Of a stretch of DNA of 64,000 nucleotides, positions 36,097 to 46,536 are shown one piece after another. The stretch is taken from assembly GCA_016892645.1 (NCBI GenBank), contig JAFEMX010000001.1, positions 248,001 to 312,000 on the forward strand, in the 5' to 3' direction. How positions within the stretch are numbered: position 1 is the stretch's first letter; the number at the start of each line of letters is the position of its first letter. This DNA is from Micrococcaceae bacterium RIT 802 (lineage in GTDB: Bacteria > Actinomycetota > Actinomycetes > Actinomycetales > Micrococcaceae). Position numbers and translations under genes: made by a program. The notes below the pieces were generated by a model. That model ran no database searches. It worked only from the letters and a program-made list of their open reading frames with translations, and was not told the DNA's origin.

Positions 36097-36398
36097 GCGC
36101 CACCTTCTCCAAGTCCCCGCACGACGTCATCCTGGCGCCGGTCGTTTCGGAAAAGAGCTACGGCCTGATCGACGAAGGTAAGTACACCTTCCTGGTCGAC
36201 CCGCGCTCGAACAAGACGGAAATCAAGTTGGCGGTGGAGAGCATCTTCTCCGTCAAGGTGGACTCCGTCAACACCATCAACCGTGCAGGGAAGCGCAAGC
36301 GCACCCGCTTTGGATGGGGAACCCGCAAGGCTACCAAGCGTGCGATTGTCTCCCTAAAAGAAGGCACGATCGACATCTTCGGCGGTCCGCTTTCCTAA
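36093..36398 (+). CDS. rplW: 50S ribosomal protein L23
   Basis: Surface protein at the tunnel exit, docking site for trigger factor and SRP. 101 residues with [15 protein letters not shown] and [19 protein letters not shown]. Starts at GTG 36093 overlapping the rplD stop (GTGA). Confidence 0.97.
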   Translation: MSATFSKSPHDVILAPVVSEKSYGLIDEGKYTFLVDPRSNKTEIKLAVESIFSVKVDSVNTINRAGKRKRTRFGWGTRKATKRAIVSLKEGTIDIFGGPLS

Positions 36399-36427
36399 GC
36401 GGAGACCACTTTAACGAGGAATAAAAC

Positions 36428-37267
<840 letters not shown>

Positions 37268-37279
37268 GAGCCTGGAAAC

Positions 37280-37561
37280 ATGCCACGCAGCCTGAAGAAA
37301 GGCCCCTTCGTCGATCAGCACCTGTATGTAAAGGTGGCTGCTGAGAACGAAAAGGGCACCAAGAACGTCATCAAGACGTGGTCCCGCCGTTCGATGATCG
37401 TCCCCGACATGCTCGGGCACACGATCGCCGTGCACGACGGACGCAAGCACATTCCGGTGTTTGTCACCGAGTCGATGGTCGGGCACAAGCTCGGCGAATT
37501 CGCTCCCACGCGGACTTTCCGCGGCCACGTGAAGGACGACAAGAAGGGCAAGCGCCGCTAA
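37280..37561 (+). CDS. rpsS: 30S ribosomal protein S19
   Basis: 30S head protein close to the A-site finger. 93 residues: [15 protein letters not shown] at the start, [24 protein letters not shown] in the middle. Start preceded by AGGAG. Gap to rplB 12 bp. Confidence 0.97.
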   Translation: MPRSLKKGPFVDQHLYVKVAAENEKGTKNVIKTWSRRSMIVPDMLGHTIAVHDGRKHIPVFVTESMVGHKLGEFAPTRTFRGHVKDDKKGKRR

Positions 37562-37617
37562 CCCGCGAGGGTTAGTGAGTGCTTAGCACTTCTTCGATAG
37601 ACGAGAGAAGGAAAGCA

Positions 37618-37983
37618 ATGGAAGCCAAGGCAATTGCGCGCCATATCCGCGTAACGCCTATGAAGGCCCGGCGCGTCGTCGACCTTGTTCGTGGCAAGCA
37701 GGCGAATGAGGCTCTGGCGATTCTGAAGTTTGCCCAACAGGCAGCTTCGGAGCCGGTATTCAAGGTAGTAGCGTCGGCCGTGGCAAATGCCCGTGTCGCC
37801 GCAGATCGTGACGGCGTTGGATTCAACGAGGACGAGCTGTTCATCAGCGAAGCCCGCGTTGACGAAGGCGCAACGATGAAGCGGTTCCAGCCGCGTGCCC
37901 AAGGTCGCGCATTTCAGATCAAGAAGCGCACCAGCCACATCACCGTGGTTGTTTCAACCCCGGAGAAGGGTGGGGAAAAGTAA
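37618..37983 (+). CDS. rplV: 50S ribosomal protein L22
   Basis: Tunnel protein with a long beta-hairpin that meets L4. 121 residues from ATG 37618 ([20 protein letters not shown]), chosen because AGAAGGAAAGC precedes it; an in-frame ATG at 37579 adds 13 unsupported residues. The hairpin [17 protein letters not shown] is intact. Confidence 0.96.
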   Translation: MEAKAIARHIRVTPMKARRVVDLVRGKQANEALAILKFAQQAASEPVFKVVASAVANARVAADRDGVGFNEDELFISEARVDEGATMKRFQPRAQGRAFQIKKRTSHITVVVSTPEKGGEK

Positions 37984-38805
37984 ATGGGACAGAAAATCAA
38001 TCCCAATGGGTTCCGACTTGGTATCACCACGGATCACATTTCGCACTGGTACGCCGATAGCAACAAGCCGGGTCAGCGCTACAAGGATTTCGTCCGCGAG
38101 GACATCAAGATCCGCGAGCTGATGACCACTGGCATGGAACGCGCCGGCATCGCCAAGGTGGAGATCGAGCGCACCCGCGATCGTGTCCGCGTTGACATCC
38201 ACACCGCCCGCCCGGGCATCGTCATCGGCCGCCGCGGCGCCGAAGCCGACCGCATCCGTGGCGAGCTGGAGAAGCTCACGGCCAAGCAGGTGCAGCTGAA
38301 CATCCTCGAGGTCAAGAACCCCGAGATCGAAGCGCAGCTGGTGGCCCAGGGCATCGCCGAGCAGCTTGCTTCCCGCGTGGCTTTCCGCCGTGCGATGAAG
38401 AAGGCCATGCAGTCGGCCATGCGCGCCGGAGCCAAGGGCATCCGTGTCCAGTGCGCCGGTCGTCTGGGCGGGGCGGAAATGTCCCGCAAGGAGTTCTACC
38501 GCGAGGGCCGTGTGCCGCTGCACACCCTGCGTGCGAACATCGACTACGGCAAGTTCGAGGCCAAGACCACCTTCGGCCGCATTGGCGTGAAGGTCTGGAT
38601 CTACAAGGGCGACCTGACCAGCAAGGAACTTGCTGCCCAGAACGCTGCCGCTCCGGCCCGCGGCCGTGGCGATCGCCCCGGTGGGCGTCCCCCCGCAGCT
38701 GGTGGCGACCGCCGTCGTCGTAACGACCGCAATACCGGTGCTCCGGCAACCGGGGCTGCCCCGGCAGCCCAGGCTCCGGCGGCCGCAGAAGGAGGACAGG
38801 CTTAA
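37984..38805 (+). CDS. rpsC: 30S ribosomal protein S3, with long C-terminal tail
   Basis: Part of the mRNA entry tunnel and helicase activity of the ribosome. The KH domain shows [23 protein letters not shown]; the C-terminal domain ends in [14 protein letters not shown]. About 55 extra residues rich in Ala/Gly/Arg/Pro ([13 protein letters not shown]) bring it to 273 residues. The ATG follows the rplV stop directly. Confidence 0.97.
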   Translation: MGQKINPNGFRLGITTDHISHWYADSNKPGQRYKDFVREDIKIRELMTTGMERAGIAKVEIERTRDRVRVDIHTARPGIVIGRRGAEADRIRGELEKLTAKQVQLNILEVKNPEIEAQLVAQGIAEQLASRVAFRRAMKKAMQSAMRAGAKGIRVQCAGRLGGAEMSRKEFYREGRVPLHTLRANIDYGKFEAKTTFGRIGVKVWIYKGDLTSKELAAQNAAAPARGRGDRPGGRPPAAGGDRRRRNDRNTGAPATGAAPAAQAPAAAEGGQA

Positions 38806-39222
38806 ATGCTTATCCCACGCCGAGTGAAGTTCCGCAAGCAGCACCACCCGTCCCGTACGGGTACTGCAAGCGGCGGCACCACGGTCTCCTTCGGTGACTA
38901 CGGAATCCAGGCCCTTACCCCGGCCTACGTGACCAACCGTCAGATCGAAGCAGCCCGTATCGCCATGACCCGCCACATCAAGCGTGGCGGCAAGGTCTGG
39001 ATCAACATTTATCCGGACCGCCCGCTGACCAAGAAGCCTGCCGAAACCCGTATGGGTTCCGGTAAGGGTTCGCCGGAGTGGTGGGTTGCAAACGTCAAGC
39101 CGGGCCGGGTTCTCTTCGAACTCTCCGGTGTTACCGATGAGGTAGCTCGCGAGGCCCTGCGCCTGGCGATCCACAAGCTGCCGCTGAAGGCACGCATCGT
39201 GCGTCGTGAGGGTGGTGAATAG
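38806..39222 (+). CDS. rplP: 50S ribosomal protein L16
   Basis: Binds near the A-site tRNA elbow. 138 residues: [31 protein letters not shown] and [20 protein letters not shown] are family landmarks. The ATG is immediately adjacent to the rpsC stop. Confidence 0.97.
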   Translation: MLIPRRVKFRKQHHPSRTGTASGGTTVSFGDYGIQALTPAYVTNRQIEAARIAMTRHIKRGGKVWINIYPDRPLTKKPAETRMGSGKGSPEWWVANVKPGRVLFELSGVTDEVAREALRLAIHKLPLKARIVRREGGE

Positions 39223-39224
39223 GA

Positions 39225-39542
39225 ATGGCAATTGGATCCAAGGATCTCGCCACCGAACAGCTGGACGGTCTTGACAACGCCCGTCTGGTTGAGGAGCTGA
39301 AGAAGGCCAAGGAAGAGCTGTTCAACCTGCGCTTCCAGTCCGCCACCGGTCAGCTCGAGTCGCATGGCCGCCTGAAGTCGGTCAAGCGTGACATCGCCCG
39401 CATCTACACGGTAATGCGTGAGCGCGAACTGGGCATCCGCCCGGAGGTCACCGCCCCGGTCGAAGACGTCAAGGCCGAAAAGAAGGCCAAGAAGTCCTCG
39501 AAGAAGTCCGAGTCGGACGAAGCACCTGAGGAAGCCAAGTAA
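39225..39542 (+). CDS. rpmC: 50S ribosomal protein L29, extended
   Basis: Small tunnel-exit protein. The core ([22 protein letters not shown] and [19 protein letters not shown]) is standard; a tail of about 30 residues rich in Lys/Glu/Ser ([14 protein letters not shown]) makes it 105 residues against about 65-80 usual. Stop overlaps the first candidate rpsQ start (TAATG). Confidence 0.95.
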   Translation: MAIGSKDLATEQLDGLDNARLVEELKKAKEELFNLRFQSATGQLESHGRLKSVKRDIARIYTVMRERELGIRPEVTAPVEDVKAEKKAKKSSKKSESDEAPEEAK

Positions 39543-39832
39543 TGAGCGAGAAGGAGAACGCAGTGGCTGAAGCAGCAGAAGCTCGCGGTTACCGCAAAAC
39601 CCTTCGCGGGTACGTGGTTTCCGACAAGATGGAAAAGACCATCGTCGTTGACGTCGAGGACCGCGTGAAGCACGCCCTCTACGGCAAGGTCATGCGTCGC
39701 AACAAGAAGATCAAGGCCCACGACGAGACCAACACCGCCGGCATCGGCGACCTGGTCATCATCGCGGAGACCCGGCCCCTGTCCAAGGACAAGAACTGGC
39801 GCCTCGTCGAGATCGTGGAGAAGGCCAAGTAG
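39542..39832 (+). CDS. rpsQ: 30S ribosomal protein S17
   Basis: Early 30S assembly protein. 96 residues from ATG 39542; core [22 protein letters not shown] is intact. A second candidate start, GTG 39563, has a strong AAGGAG 6 nt before it and would give 89 residues. The ATG instead relies on coupling with the rpmC stop. Last gene of the S10 operon, followed by a strong hairpin. Confidence 0.95.
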   Translation: MSEKENAVAEAAEARGYRKTLRGYVVSDKMEKTIVVDVEDRVKHALYGKVMRRNKKIKAHDETNTAGIGDLVIIAETRPLSKDKNWRLVEIVEKAK

Positions 39833-39859
39833 CCAACCCTCGATCCCGCAAGGATCTCG

Positions 39860-39907
39860 GCACGACGCCGGTGTGCACCCCCTCGGGGGAGCGCACCGGC
39901 GTCGTGC
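39860..39907 (+). terminator. Intrinsic terminator between S10 and spc operons
   Basis: 17 bp stem GCACGACGCCGGTGTGC / GCGCACCGGCGTCGTGC with one G-U pair, plus inner CCCCC/GGGGG pairing, followed by TTTTGT. Separates rpsQ from rplN, so the two operons are transcribed apart. Confidence 0.92.
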
Positions 39908-40228
39908 TTTTGTCATGCCCGGTCCTTCCGGCGCCATTATCATGCGATTGGCCCGGAACGCGCTTCTGGCGTAGACTTATGTGCCTGTGCGCTCTGCTGC
40001 GGGGACTATCCACCTTCGTTGCAGGCATTCGTGCGCGGCCCGGTGCGATCCGGAGCCGGCGTGCGGCACGGCTCTGCGGCATCACGCCTCGGCCCTGTCT
40101 CCCCAGCAGCATGCGGATTCCCCGTGAATCCCACCTGTTTGGAGATGGGGGTAAGCGAGCGCCGCAGATGGACCATATCCGTTCCGCAAGGCTCCCTGGG
40201 AGAACCGGCGAGACGACAGGAGTTGAAA
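39908..40228 (+). other. spc operon promoter and leader region
   Basis: No gene is supported. The strongest element is the promoter at 39948-39977, which leaves a leader of about 245 nt before rplN. The leader is G+C-rich and may contain feedback-control structure, but no known element was recognised by eye. Confidence 0.5.
39948..39977 (+). promoter_or_regulatory. Promoter candidate for the spc operon
   Basis: TTGGCC (39948-39953) and TAGACT (39972-39977) with an 18 bp spacer, 40 bp beyond the S10 terminator. Confidence 0.65.
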
Positions 40229-40597
40229 GTGATTCAGCAGGAGTCGCGACTCAAGGTGGCTGACAACACCGGTGCTAAGGAAATCCTTACCATCCGTGTT
40301 CTCGGTGGATCCGGACGTCGCTACGCAGGCATCGGCGACGTCATCGTCGCCACCGTCAAGGACGCAATCCCTGGCGGCAACGTCAAGAAGGGCGATGTGG
40401 TCAAGGCCGTCATCGTCCGCACCAAGAAGGAACGTCGCCGCGTCGACGGTTCCTACATCAAGTTCGACGAGAACGCAGCGGTCCTCCTCAAGGCGGACAC
40501 CGAGCCGCGTGGAACCCGTATCTTCGGTCCCGTCGGTCGTGAACTTCGCGACAAGAAGTTCATGAAGATCGTTTCCCTGGCTCCGGAGGTGCTGTAA
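40229..40597 (+). CDS. rplN: 50S ribosomal protein L14
   Basis: Interface protein contacting helix 44 and silencing factor RsfS. 122 residues from GTG 40229 ([19 protein letters not shown]), with AGGAG upstream. The frame is open back to 40019 but the extra part is leader sequence. First gene of the spc operon. Confidence 0.97.
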   Translation: MIQQESRLKVADNTGAKEILTIRVLGGSGRRYAGIGDVIVATVKDAIPGGNVKKGDVVKAVIVRTKKERRRVDGSYIKFDENAAVLLKADTEPRGTRIFGPVGRELRDKKFMKIVSLAPEVL

Positions 40598-40599
40598 CC

Positions 40600-40962
40600 A
40601 TGGGCGCAAAGATCAAGAAGGGTGACCTGGTCCAGGTCATCACCGGCGCCAAGGCCGAACGCGGTGGAGACCGCGGCAAGCAGGGCAAGGTCCTGAAGGT
40701 GTTCCCGGAGGCCAACCGCGTGCTCGTCGAGGGCATCAACCGCGTCACCAAGCACACCCGGGCCGGCCAGACCGAGAGCGGCGCCTCCACCGGCGGCATC
40801 CAGGTCGTCGAGGCTCCCATCCACGTTTCCAACGTCGCGGTCCTCGACCCCGAGTCGAAGAAGCCCACGCGCGTTGGCTTCCGCGAGGAAACCGTGGAAA
40901 AGAACGGCGTGAAGAAGACGGTGCGTGTTCGCTACGCCAAGGCTTCCGGAAAGGCACTCTAA
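40600..40962 (+). CDS. rplX: 50S ribosomal protein L24
   Basis: Assembly initiator at the tunnel exit, 120 residues, with a KOW motif ([41 protein letters not shown]). Starts 2 bp after rplN; its stop overlaps the rplE start (TAATG). Confidence 0.97.
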   Translation: MGAKIKKGDLVQVITGAKAERGGDRGKQGKVLKVFPEANRVLVEGINRVTKHTRAGQTESGASTGGIQVVEAPIHVSNVAVLDPESKKPTRVGFREETVEKNGVKKTVRVRYAKASGKAL

Positions 40963-41531
40963 TGACTGAAGCAGCAGTAAAGGTTCAGCCGCGCCTGAAG
41001 GCCAAGTACGCCTCCGAGATCCGCGAAGCCCTGCAGGGCGAGTTCAACTACACGAACGTCATGCAGGTTCCGAGCTTGGTCAAGGTCGTCGTCAACATGG
41101 GCGTCGGCGAGGCCGCCAAGGACTCCAAGCTCATCGAAGGCGCCGTGCGCGACCTGACGGCCATCACCGGTCAGAAGCCGCTCGTGACCAAGGCCCGCAA
41201 GTCGATCGCACAGTTCAAGCTGCGCGAGGGGATGCCGATCGGCACCCACGCAACGCTGCGCAACGATCGCATGTGGGAATTCGTCGACCGCCTGGTGACG
41301 CTGGCCCTGCCCCGTATCCGCGACTTCCGCGGTTTGAACGGCAAGCAGTTCGACGGTAACGGCAACTACACCTTCGGTCTCACGGAACAGGCAATGTTCC
41401 ACGAGATCGACCAGGACAAGATCGACCGCGTCCGCGGCATGGACATCACTGTGGTGACCACGGCCAAGACCGACGAAGAAGGCCGCGCGCTGCTCAAGGC
41501 GCTGGGCTTCCCGTTCAAGACCGACAACTAG
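40962..41531 (+). CDS. rplE: 50S ribosomal protein L5
   Basis: Binds 5S rRNA and contacts P-site tRNA. 189 residues; [16 protein letters not shown] and [25 protein letters not shown] are family landmarks. In most bacteria rpsN follows; here the next gene is rpsH, 61 bp on. Confidence 0.97.
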   Translation: MTEAAVKVQPRLKAKYASEIREALQGEFNYTNVMQVPSLVKVVVNMGVGEAAKDSKLIEGAVRDLTAITGQKPLVTKARKSIAQFKLREGMPIGTHATLRNDRMWEFVDRLVTLALPRIRDFRGLNGKQFDGNGNYTFGLTEQAMFHEIDQDKIDRVRGMDITVVTTAKTDEEGRALLKALGFPFKTDN

Positions 41532-41592
41532 ATCAACTACGTTACAGGTCCGCGTTGAGCGGAAACCGTAGCGAGGAAGGGCCTCAGCCCAA

Positions 41593-41991
41593 ATGACAAT
41601 GACAGATCCTGTCGCAGACATGCTGACTCGTCTGCGCAACGCGAACTCGGCATACCACGACACCGTGTCCATGCCTTCTTCCAAGCTGAAGGTGCGCGTT
41701 GCCCAGATCCTCAAGGCGGAAGGCTACATCGGCGACTTCGTCGAGGAAGCTGCCGAGGTAGGCAAGAAGCTGACCATCAACCTGAAGTTCGGTCCGAGCC
41801 GTGAGCGTTCCATCGCTGGCGTCCGCCGCATTTCCAAGCCGGGCCTGCGCGTTTACGCGAAGTCCACCAACTTGCCGCACGTCCTTGGTGGACTCGGCAT
41901 TGCCATCCTGTCCACGTCCTCGGGTCTCCTGACGGACCGCCAGGCAGCCAAGAAGGGTGTAGGTGGGGAAGTCCTCGCCTACGTCTGGTAA
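41593..41991 (+). CDS. rpsH: 30S ribosomal protein S8
   Basis: Central-domain assembly protein; represses the spc operon in E. coli. 132 residues from ATG 41593, with ATG 41599 ([16 protein letters not shown]) as a two-codon shorter option. C-terminus [13 protein letters not shown]-like motif appears as [27 protein letters not shown]. Confidence 0.97.
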   Translation: MTMTDPVADMLTRLRNANSAYHDTVSMPSSKLKVRVAQILKAEGYIGDFVEEAAEVGKKLTINLKFGPSRERSIAGVRRISKPGLRVYAKSTNLPHVLGGLGIAILSTSSGLLTDRQAAKKGVGGEVLAYVW

Positions 41992-42009
41992 CGGGAAGGG
42001 AGAAGCACC

Positions 42010-42546
42010 ATGTCACGTATTGGACGTCTTCCAATCACTATCCCTGCCGGCGTTGACCTGAAGGTCGACGGCTCCGATGTCTTCGTGAAGGGCACCAAGG
42101 GCGAGCTCAGCCTCACCGTTGCCTCCCCGATCACGGTTGCCCTGGAGGAGAACACCCTGACGGTGTCCCGTCCGAATGACGAGCGCGAATCGCGTTCGCT
42201 GCACGGGCTGACCCGCACGCTGATCTCTAACCTGATCACGGGCGTCACCGAGGGCTACTCCAAGAAGCTGGAAATCCACGGCACCGGTTACCGCGTGCTG
42301 GCCAAGGGCGCCAACCTGGAGTTCGCTCTGGGCTACTCGCACCCGGTCGTCGTTGAAGCTCCGGAGGGCATCACTCTTGCCGCCGAGGGCAACAACAAGG
42401 TGGTTGTCTCCGGTATCAACAAGCAGCAGGTTGGCGAAGTTGCAGCCAACATCCGCAAGCTCCGTCGGCCGGATCCCTATAAGGGCAAGGGCATCCGCTA
42501 TGAAGGCGAAGTTATCCGCCGCAAGGTCGGAAAGGCTGGTAAGTAA
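42010..42546 (+). CDS. rplF: 50S ribosomal protein L6
   Basis: Binds near the sarcin-ricin loop. 178 residues; [17 protein letters not shown] at the start and the signature [16 protein letters not shown] near the end. GGGAGAAG precedes the start. Confidence 0.97.
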   Translation: MSRIGRLPITIPAGVDLKVDGSDVFVKGTKGELSLTVASPITVALEENTLTVSRPNDERESRSLHGLTRTLISNLITGVTEGYSKKLEIHGTGYRVLAKGANLEFALGYSHPVVVEAPEGITLAAEGNNKVVVSGINKQQVGEVAANIRKLRRPDPYKGKGIRYEGEVIRRKVGKAGK

Positions 42547-42548
42547 AC

Positions 42549-42920
42549 ATGGCTCTTTCAATCAAGGGTAAGAGCAAGGCTGCCGCTCGCGGTCGCCGCC
42601 ACCTGCGCGTACGTAAGCGCATCACGGGCACGGGCGTTCGTCCGCGTCTGGTCGTCAACCGGTCCGCACGCCACATCTTCGTCCAGGTTGTCGATGACAG
42701 CCAGGGCGTCACCGTGGCGTCAGGCTCGACCATGGAAGCCGATCTGCGCTCCTTCGATGGTGACAAGACCGCCAAGGCCAAGCGCGTCGGCGAACTCGTC
42801 GCCGAGCGTGCCAAGGCAGCCGGCATTGAGTCCGTGGTCTTCGACCGCGGTGGCAACAGGTACCACGGCCGTGTGGCCGCGGTCGCCGACGGGGCACGGG
42901 AAGGTGGGCTGGCACTGTGA
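42549..42920 (+). CDS. rplR: 50S ribosomal protein L18
   Basis: 5S rRNA-binding protein, 123 residues: [31 protein letters not shown] and [25 protein letters not shown]. Overlaps the rpsE GTG by 4 bp. Confidence 0.97.
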   Translation: MALSIKGKSKAAARGRRHLRVRKRITGTGVRPRLVVNRSARHIFVQVVDDSQGVTVASGSTMEADLRSFDGDKTAKAKRVGELVAERAKAAGIESVVFDRGGNRYHGRVAAVADGAREGGLAL

Positions 42921-43633
42921 GCGAAGCTACTAACGAGAAGGAAACTCAGGTGTCTGAAGCCACTGAGGCAGCTGCGACGACCACGACGACGGAGAACACC
43001 TCCGGCGCCCGTCGCAACGACAACCGCGGCGACAACCGCGGGCGCGGCGAAGGCCGTGGCCGTGGCGAGGGACGTGGCCGTGGCCGCGATTCCAAGGACA
43101 GCCGCAACGACGACAAGGACAAGTTCCTCGAGCGCGTCGTGGCCATCAACCGCGTGTCCAAGGTCGTCAAGGGCGGCCGCCGCTTCAGCTTCACCGCACT
43201 CGTGGTGGTGGGCGACGGCAACGGCATGGTCGGTGTCGGCTACGGCAAGGCCAAGGAAGTTCCCGCGGCCATCGCCAAGGGCGTCGAGGAAGCGAAGAAG
43301 TCCTTCTTCCGCGTCCCGCGCGTCGGCTCCACCATCCCGCACCTGGTGCAGGGTGAAGCCGCCGCTGGCGTCGTGCTCCTGCGTCCGGCTTCCCCGGGTA
43401 CCGGCGTTATCGCCGGTGGTCCGGTGCGTGCCGTGCTCGAGTGCGCCGGTATCCATGACGTTCTGTCGAAGTCCATGGGCTCCACCAACCAGATCAACAT
43501 CGTCCACGGCACCGTGGCCGCGTTGAAGGCACTGGAAGAGCCGGCTGCCGTGGCAGCCCGTCGTGGACTGCCGATGGACGAGGTTGTGCCGGCCCAGATG
43601 CTGCGTACGATCAACCAGAAGGCAGGTGCGTAA
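42917..43633 (+). CDS. rpsE: 30S ribosomal protein S5, with N-terminal RG-rich extension
   Basis: Accuracy protein at the mRNA entry. The core begins at about residue 70 ([21 protein letters not shown]). Before it lies a low-complexity extension: Thr/Glu-rich, then an Arg-Gly-rich block with repeats of GRGEGRG. 238 residues against about 165 in E. coli. GTG 42917 overlaps rplR; a second candidate GTG at 42950, after AAGGAAA, would remove 11 residues. Confidence 0.96.
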   Translation: MSEATNEKETQVSEATEAAATTTTTENTSGARRNDNRGDNRGRGEGRGRGEGRGRGRDSKDSRNDDKDKFLERVVAINRVSKVVKGGRRFSFTALVVVGDGNGMVGVGYGKAKEVPAAIAKGVEEAKKSFFRVPRVGSTIPHLVQGEAAAGVVLLRPASPGTGVIAGGPVRAVLECAGIHDVLSKSMGSTNQINIVHGTVAALKALEEPAAVAARRGLPMDEVVPAQMLRTINQKAGA

Positions 43634-43636
43634 GTA

Positions 43637-43843
43637 GTGGCGAAGAACATTGTCCCGAGCGACGCAAAGCTGACGATCACCCAGACCAAGTCCACCATTG
43701 GTGGCAAGCAGAACCAGCGCGACACCCTGCGTTCACTGGGCCTGAAGCGGATCGGCCACACTGTGGTCCGTGACGCCGATCCCGTGACCGTTGGCATGGT
43801 CAACAAGGTTCCGCACCTCGTAAAGGTTGAGGAGGCGAAGTAA
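43637..43843 (+). CDS. rpmD: 50S ribosomal protein L30
   Basis: 68 residues, GTG 43637; [20 protein letters not shown] and [11 protein letters not shown] match the family. Lies 3 bp after rpsE. Confidence 0.96.
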   Translation: MAKNIVPSDAKLTITQTKSTIGGKQNQRDTLRSLGLKRIGHTVVRDADPVTVGMVNKVPHLVKVEEAK

Positions 43844-43845
43844 TC

Positions 43846-44298
43846 ATGGCCAATGAAAAGGCACTCAAGGTTCACCACCTGCGTCCTGCCGAAGGATCCA
43901 AGACCGCAAAGACCCGTGTGGGTCGCGGCGAGGCTTCCAAGGGCAAGACCGCAGGCCGTGGCACCAAGGGCACGAAGGCCCGTTACCAGGTCAAGGCCGG
44001 CTTCGCGGGCGGGCAGCTTCCGCTGCACATGCGCCTGCCGAAGCTGCGCGGCTTCAAGAACCCGTTCCGCGTCGAGTACCAGGTCGTGAACCTGGACAAG
44101 ATCTCGGAGCTGTTCCCCGAAGGCGGCGACATCACCGTCGAGAACCTGGTCGAGAAGGGCGCCGTTCGCAAGAACCAGCCCGTCAAGGTCCTGGGTTCCG
44201 GCGACATCACCGTCAAGGTCAACGTGAAGGCTGACGCCTTCTCGTCGTCCGCCGCGGAAAAGATCGCCGCTGCCGGCGGTTCGGTGACCTCGCTCTAA
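43846..44298 (+). CDS. rplO: 50S ribosomal protein L15
   Basis: Late assembly protein, 150 residues. Typical glycine-rich start [21 protein letters not shown] and [21 protein letters not shown]. Last gene of the spc operon in this genome; secY has its own promoter after a terminator. Confidence 0.97.
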   Translation: MANEKALKVHHLRPAEGSKTAKTRVGRGEASKGKTAGRGTKGTKARYQVKAGFAGGQLPLHMRLPKLRGFKNPFRVEYQVVNLDKISELFPEGGDITVENLVEKGAVRKNQPVKVLGSGDITVKVNVKADAFSSSAAEKIAAAGGSVTSL

Positions 44299-44328
44299 GG
44301 TCCCCGTGACAGCACGGCACAGCTGAAT

Positions 44329-44372
44329 GGTCCCCAACGCCCGGGCACAGCCCGGAGCGCTGGGGACCTTTC
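44329..44372 (+). terminator. Intrinsic terminator after rplO
   Basis: Long stem GGTCCCCAACGC + CCGGGC (44329-44346) against GCCCGG and GCGCTGGGGACC, with one A-C mismatch, followed by TTTCG. Confidence 0.85.
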
Positions 44373-44451
44373 GCATCCCACGGTCGGGCGGCTACCGCCT
44401 GTAGATAGGCATGGCCCCGCCCAGCCGTGGGCCCCGTACCGCCCCCACTGC

Positions 44452-44479
44452 TTCGAAGAGCACCGAGAACCGGTAGACT
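44452..44479 (+). promoter_or_regulatory. Promoter candidate for secY-adk-map
   Basis: TTCGAA (44452-44457) and TAGACT (44474-44479), spacer 16 bp; leader about 45 nt to the TTG start. Confidence 0.5.
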
Positions 44480-44531
44480 CTCAGAAGTCCATTCCGGCAT
44501 CAGGCCGAAACCACATCCTTCAGGAGGACGC

Positions 44532-45836
44532 TTGCTCAGCGCCATTGCCCGGGTATTCCGGACGCCTGACCTGCGACGTAAGTTGTTGTTCACGCTCGGC
44601 ATCATCGCCATCTACCGTCTCGGCGTCTACATCCCCGCACCCGGGGTCGACTACGGCAACGTCCAGCAGTGCCTCGAAATGGGCAACACCTCGGGCGGCC
44701 TGTACCAGTTCGTCAACCTGTTCAGCGGCGGCGCCTTGCTGCAGGTGTCGATCTTCGCCTTGGGCATCATGCCGTACATCACCGCGTCGATCATCGTGCA
44801 GCTGCTCCGCGTCGTCATCCCCCGTTTCGAGGAGCTGCACAAGGAAGGCGCTTCGGGGCAGTCCACGCTGACGCAGTACACGCGTTACCTGACCATCGCC
44901 CTCGGCCTGCTTCAGGCAACCACACTGGTGTCGTTGGCCCGTAGCGGCAACCTCTTCCAAGGCTGTGCGCTGCCGATCGTTCCCGACCAGACCATCGTGC
45001 ACATCCTGCTCATGGTCATCGTCCTGACCGCGGGCACCGGCCTGATCATGTGGATGGGTGAACTGGTCACGGAAAAGGGCGTCGGCAACGGAATGTCCAT
45101 CCTGATCTTCGTTTCCATCGCCTCCGGCTTCCCCTCTTCCATGGGCACCATCGCGCGCACCCAGGGCTGGGGCGTCTTCAGCGGAGTCATCCTCATCGGG
45201 CTCTGTGTCGTTGCACTGGTCGTCTTCGTCGAACTTTCCCAGCGCCGTGTCCCCGTCCAGTATGCGAAGCGCATGGTGGGTCGCAGGACCGTCGGCGGAA
45301 GCTCGACCTACATCCCGATCAAGGTGAACATGGCGGGCGTGATCCCCGTGATCTTCTCCTCGTCGATGCTTGCGCTGCCGCAGATGCTCGTGCAGTTCAA
45401 CATGCGCCCCGACGGGTCCCTGCCCGGTTGGGCCGTCTGGATCCAGGCGAACTTCAACGGCAGCAGCCCCCTGTACATGGCCGTGTACCTGATCCTGACC
45501 ATCTTCTTCACCTACTTCTACGTGGCGATCACGTTCAACCCGACGGAAGTCGCGGACAACATGAAGAAGTATGGTGGTTTCATCCCGGGGATTAGAGCCG
45601 GCAAGCCCACCGCGGACTACCTGTCCTATGTGCTGAGCCGTATCACCTTCCCCGGAGCCATCTACCTTGGCTTCATCGCGTTGACGCCACTGATCGCGTT
45701 CGTCCTGATCAAGGCTGACCAGAACTTCCCGTTCGGCGGCGTCTCGGTCCTCATCATGGTTGGTGTGGGCCTCGAGACGGTCAAGCAAATCAATGCCCAG
45801 ATGCAACAGCGACACTACGAAGGACTTCTGCGATGA
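44532..45836 (+). CDS. secY: Preprotein translocase subunit SecY
   Basis: Pore subunit of the Sec translocon with ten membrane helices; 434 residues. LLFTLGIIAIYRLGVYIPAPGVD forms the first helix and plug approach, ALGIMPYITASIIVQLL the second helix region; the cytoplasmic loop with RRVPVQYAKRMVGRR binds SecA and the ribosome. TTG 44532 is chosen because AGGAGG lies 4 nt before it and alignment begins there. Its stop overlaps the adk ATG (ATGA). Confidence 0.97.
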   Translation: MLSAIARVFRTPDLRRKLLFTLGIIAIYRLGVYIPAPGVDYGNVQQCLEMGNTSGGLYQFVNLFSGGALLQVSIFALGIMPYITASIIVQLLRVVIPRFEELHKEGASGQSTLTQYTRYLTIALGLLQATTLVSLARSGNLFQGCALPIVPDQTIVHILLMVIVLTAGTGLIMWMGELVTEKGVGNGMSILIFVSIASGFPSSMGTIARTQGWGVFSGVILIGLCVVALVVFVELSQRRVPVQYAKRMVGRRTVGGSSTYIPIKVNMAGVIPVIFSSSMLALPQMLVQFNMRPDGSLPGWAVWIQANFNGSSPLYMAVYLILTIFFTYFYVAITFNPTEVADNMKKYGGFIPGIRAGKPTADYLSYVLSRITFPGAIYLGFIALTPLIAFVLIKADQNFPFGGVSVLIMVGVGLETVKQINAQMQQRHYEGLLR

Positions 45837-46408
45837 CCAGACTCTTGATCATTGGCCCGCCCGGTTCGGGCAAGGGAACCCAGGCCGTGCGTATCACCGA
45901 CCGGCTGGGTATCGTGGCCATCTCGACCGGCGACATCTTCCGGGCCAACGTCAAGGGCGGAACGCCATTGGGCCTGGAGGCCAAGCAGTACATGGATGCC
46001 GGTGACTACGTCCCCGATTCGGTCACCAACCGCATGGTGCGCGACCGGTTGAAGCAGGACGACGTGGCCAACGGGTTCCTGCTGGATGGATACCCGCGGA
46101 CGTCGGCGCAGGTGGACGAGTTGGACTCCATCCTGGAAGAGGAGGGCACGGCGCTGGACATGGTCCTGCAGCTCACCGCGGATCCGGAGGAACTGGTGGC
46201 ACGGCTGCTGAAGCGGGCGGAGATCGAGGGGCGCGCGGACGATACCGAAGACGTCATCCGCCACCGGCTGGATGTCTACCAGACGCAAACCCAGGTGGTC
46301 GTGGACCGCTACCTGGAACGTGGCATCGTGCGCCACGTGGATGGACTCGGTGACATCGACGAGGTCACCGAACGCGTCCTCGCCGCCCTCGAGAGCACCG
46401 CAGTCTAG
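45833..46408 (+). CDS. adk: Adenylate kinase
   Basis: Interconverts ATP + AMP and 2 ADP. 191 residues with the P-loop GPPGSGKGT at 8-16 and the AMP-site DGYPRT. It is the short form, lacking the zinc-type LID insert seen in longer bacterial enzymes. Translation is coupled to secY. Confidence 0.96.
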   Translation: MTRLLIIGPPGSGKGTQAVRITDRLGIVAISTGDIFRANVKGGTPLGLEAKQYMDAGDYVPDSVTNRMVRDRLKQDDVANGFLLDGYPRTSAQVDELDSILEEEGTALDMVLQLTADPEELVARLLKRAEIEGRADDTEDVIRHRLDVYQTQTQVVVDRYLERGIVRHVDGLGDIDEVTERVLAALESTAV

Positions 46409-46430
46409 GCACGCCCCCAACGAGGGATGC

Positions 46431-46472
46431 AGACGGCCGTCACCGCACCGAGTGCGCACGTGGCGGCCGTCT
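46431..46472 (+). terminator. Hairpin between adk and map
   Basis: AGACGGCCG (46431-46439) and CGGCCGTCT (46464-46472) form a 9 bp stem with a 24 nt loop; no U run follows. A weak terminator candidate or a pause site. Confidence 0.4.
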
Positions 46473-46536
46473 TGGCTTCCCCGGCCAGCGGCCGGCGTGC
46501 CGCACACAGATTGACCACCGAACCGGAGGAAACCGC

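Noticed and set aside
43021-43095. Tandem repeat in rpsE as a possible mobile or CRISPR-like repeat
   Set aside because: It is an in-frame Arg-Gly-rich coding repeat (GRGEGRG) within the S5 extension.
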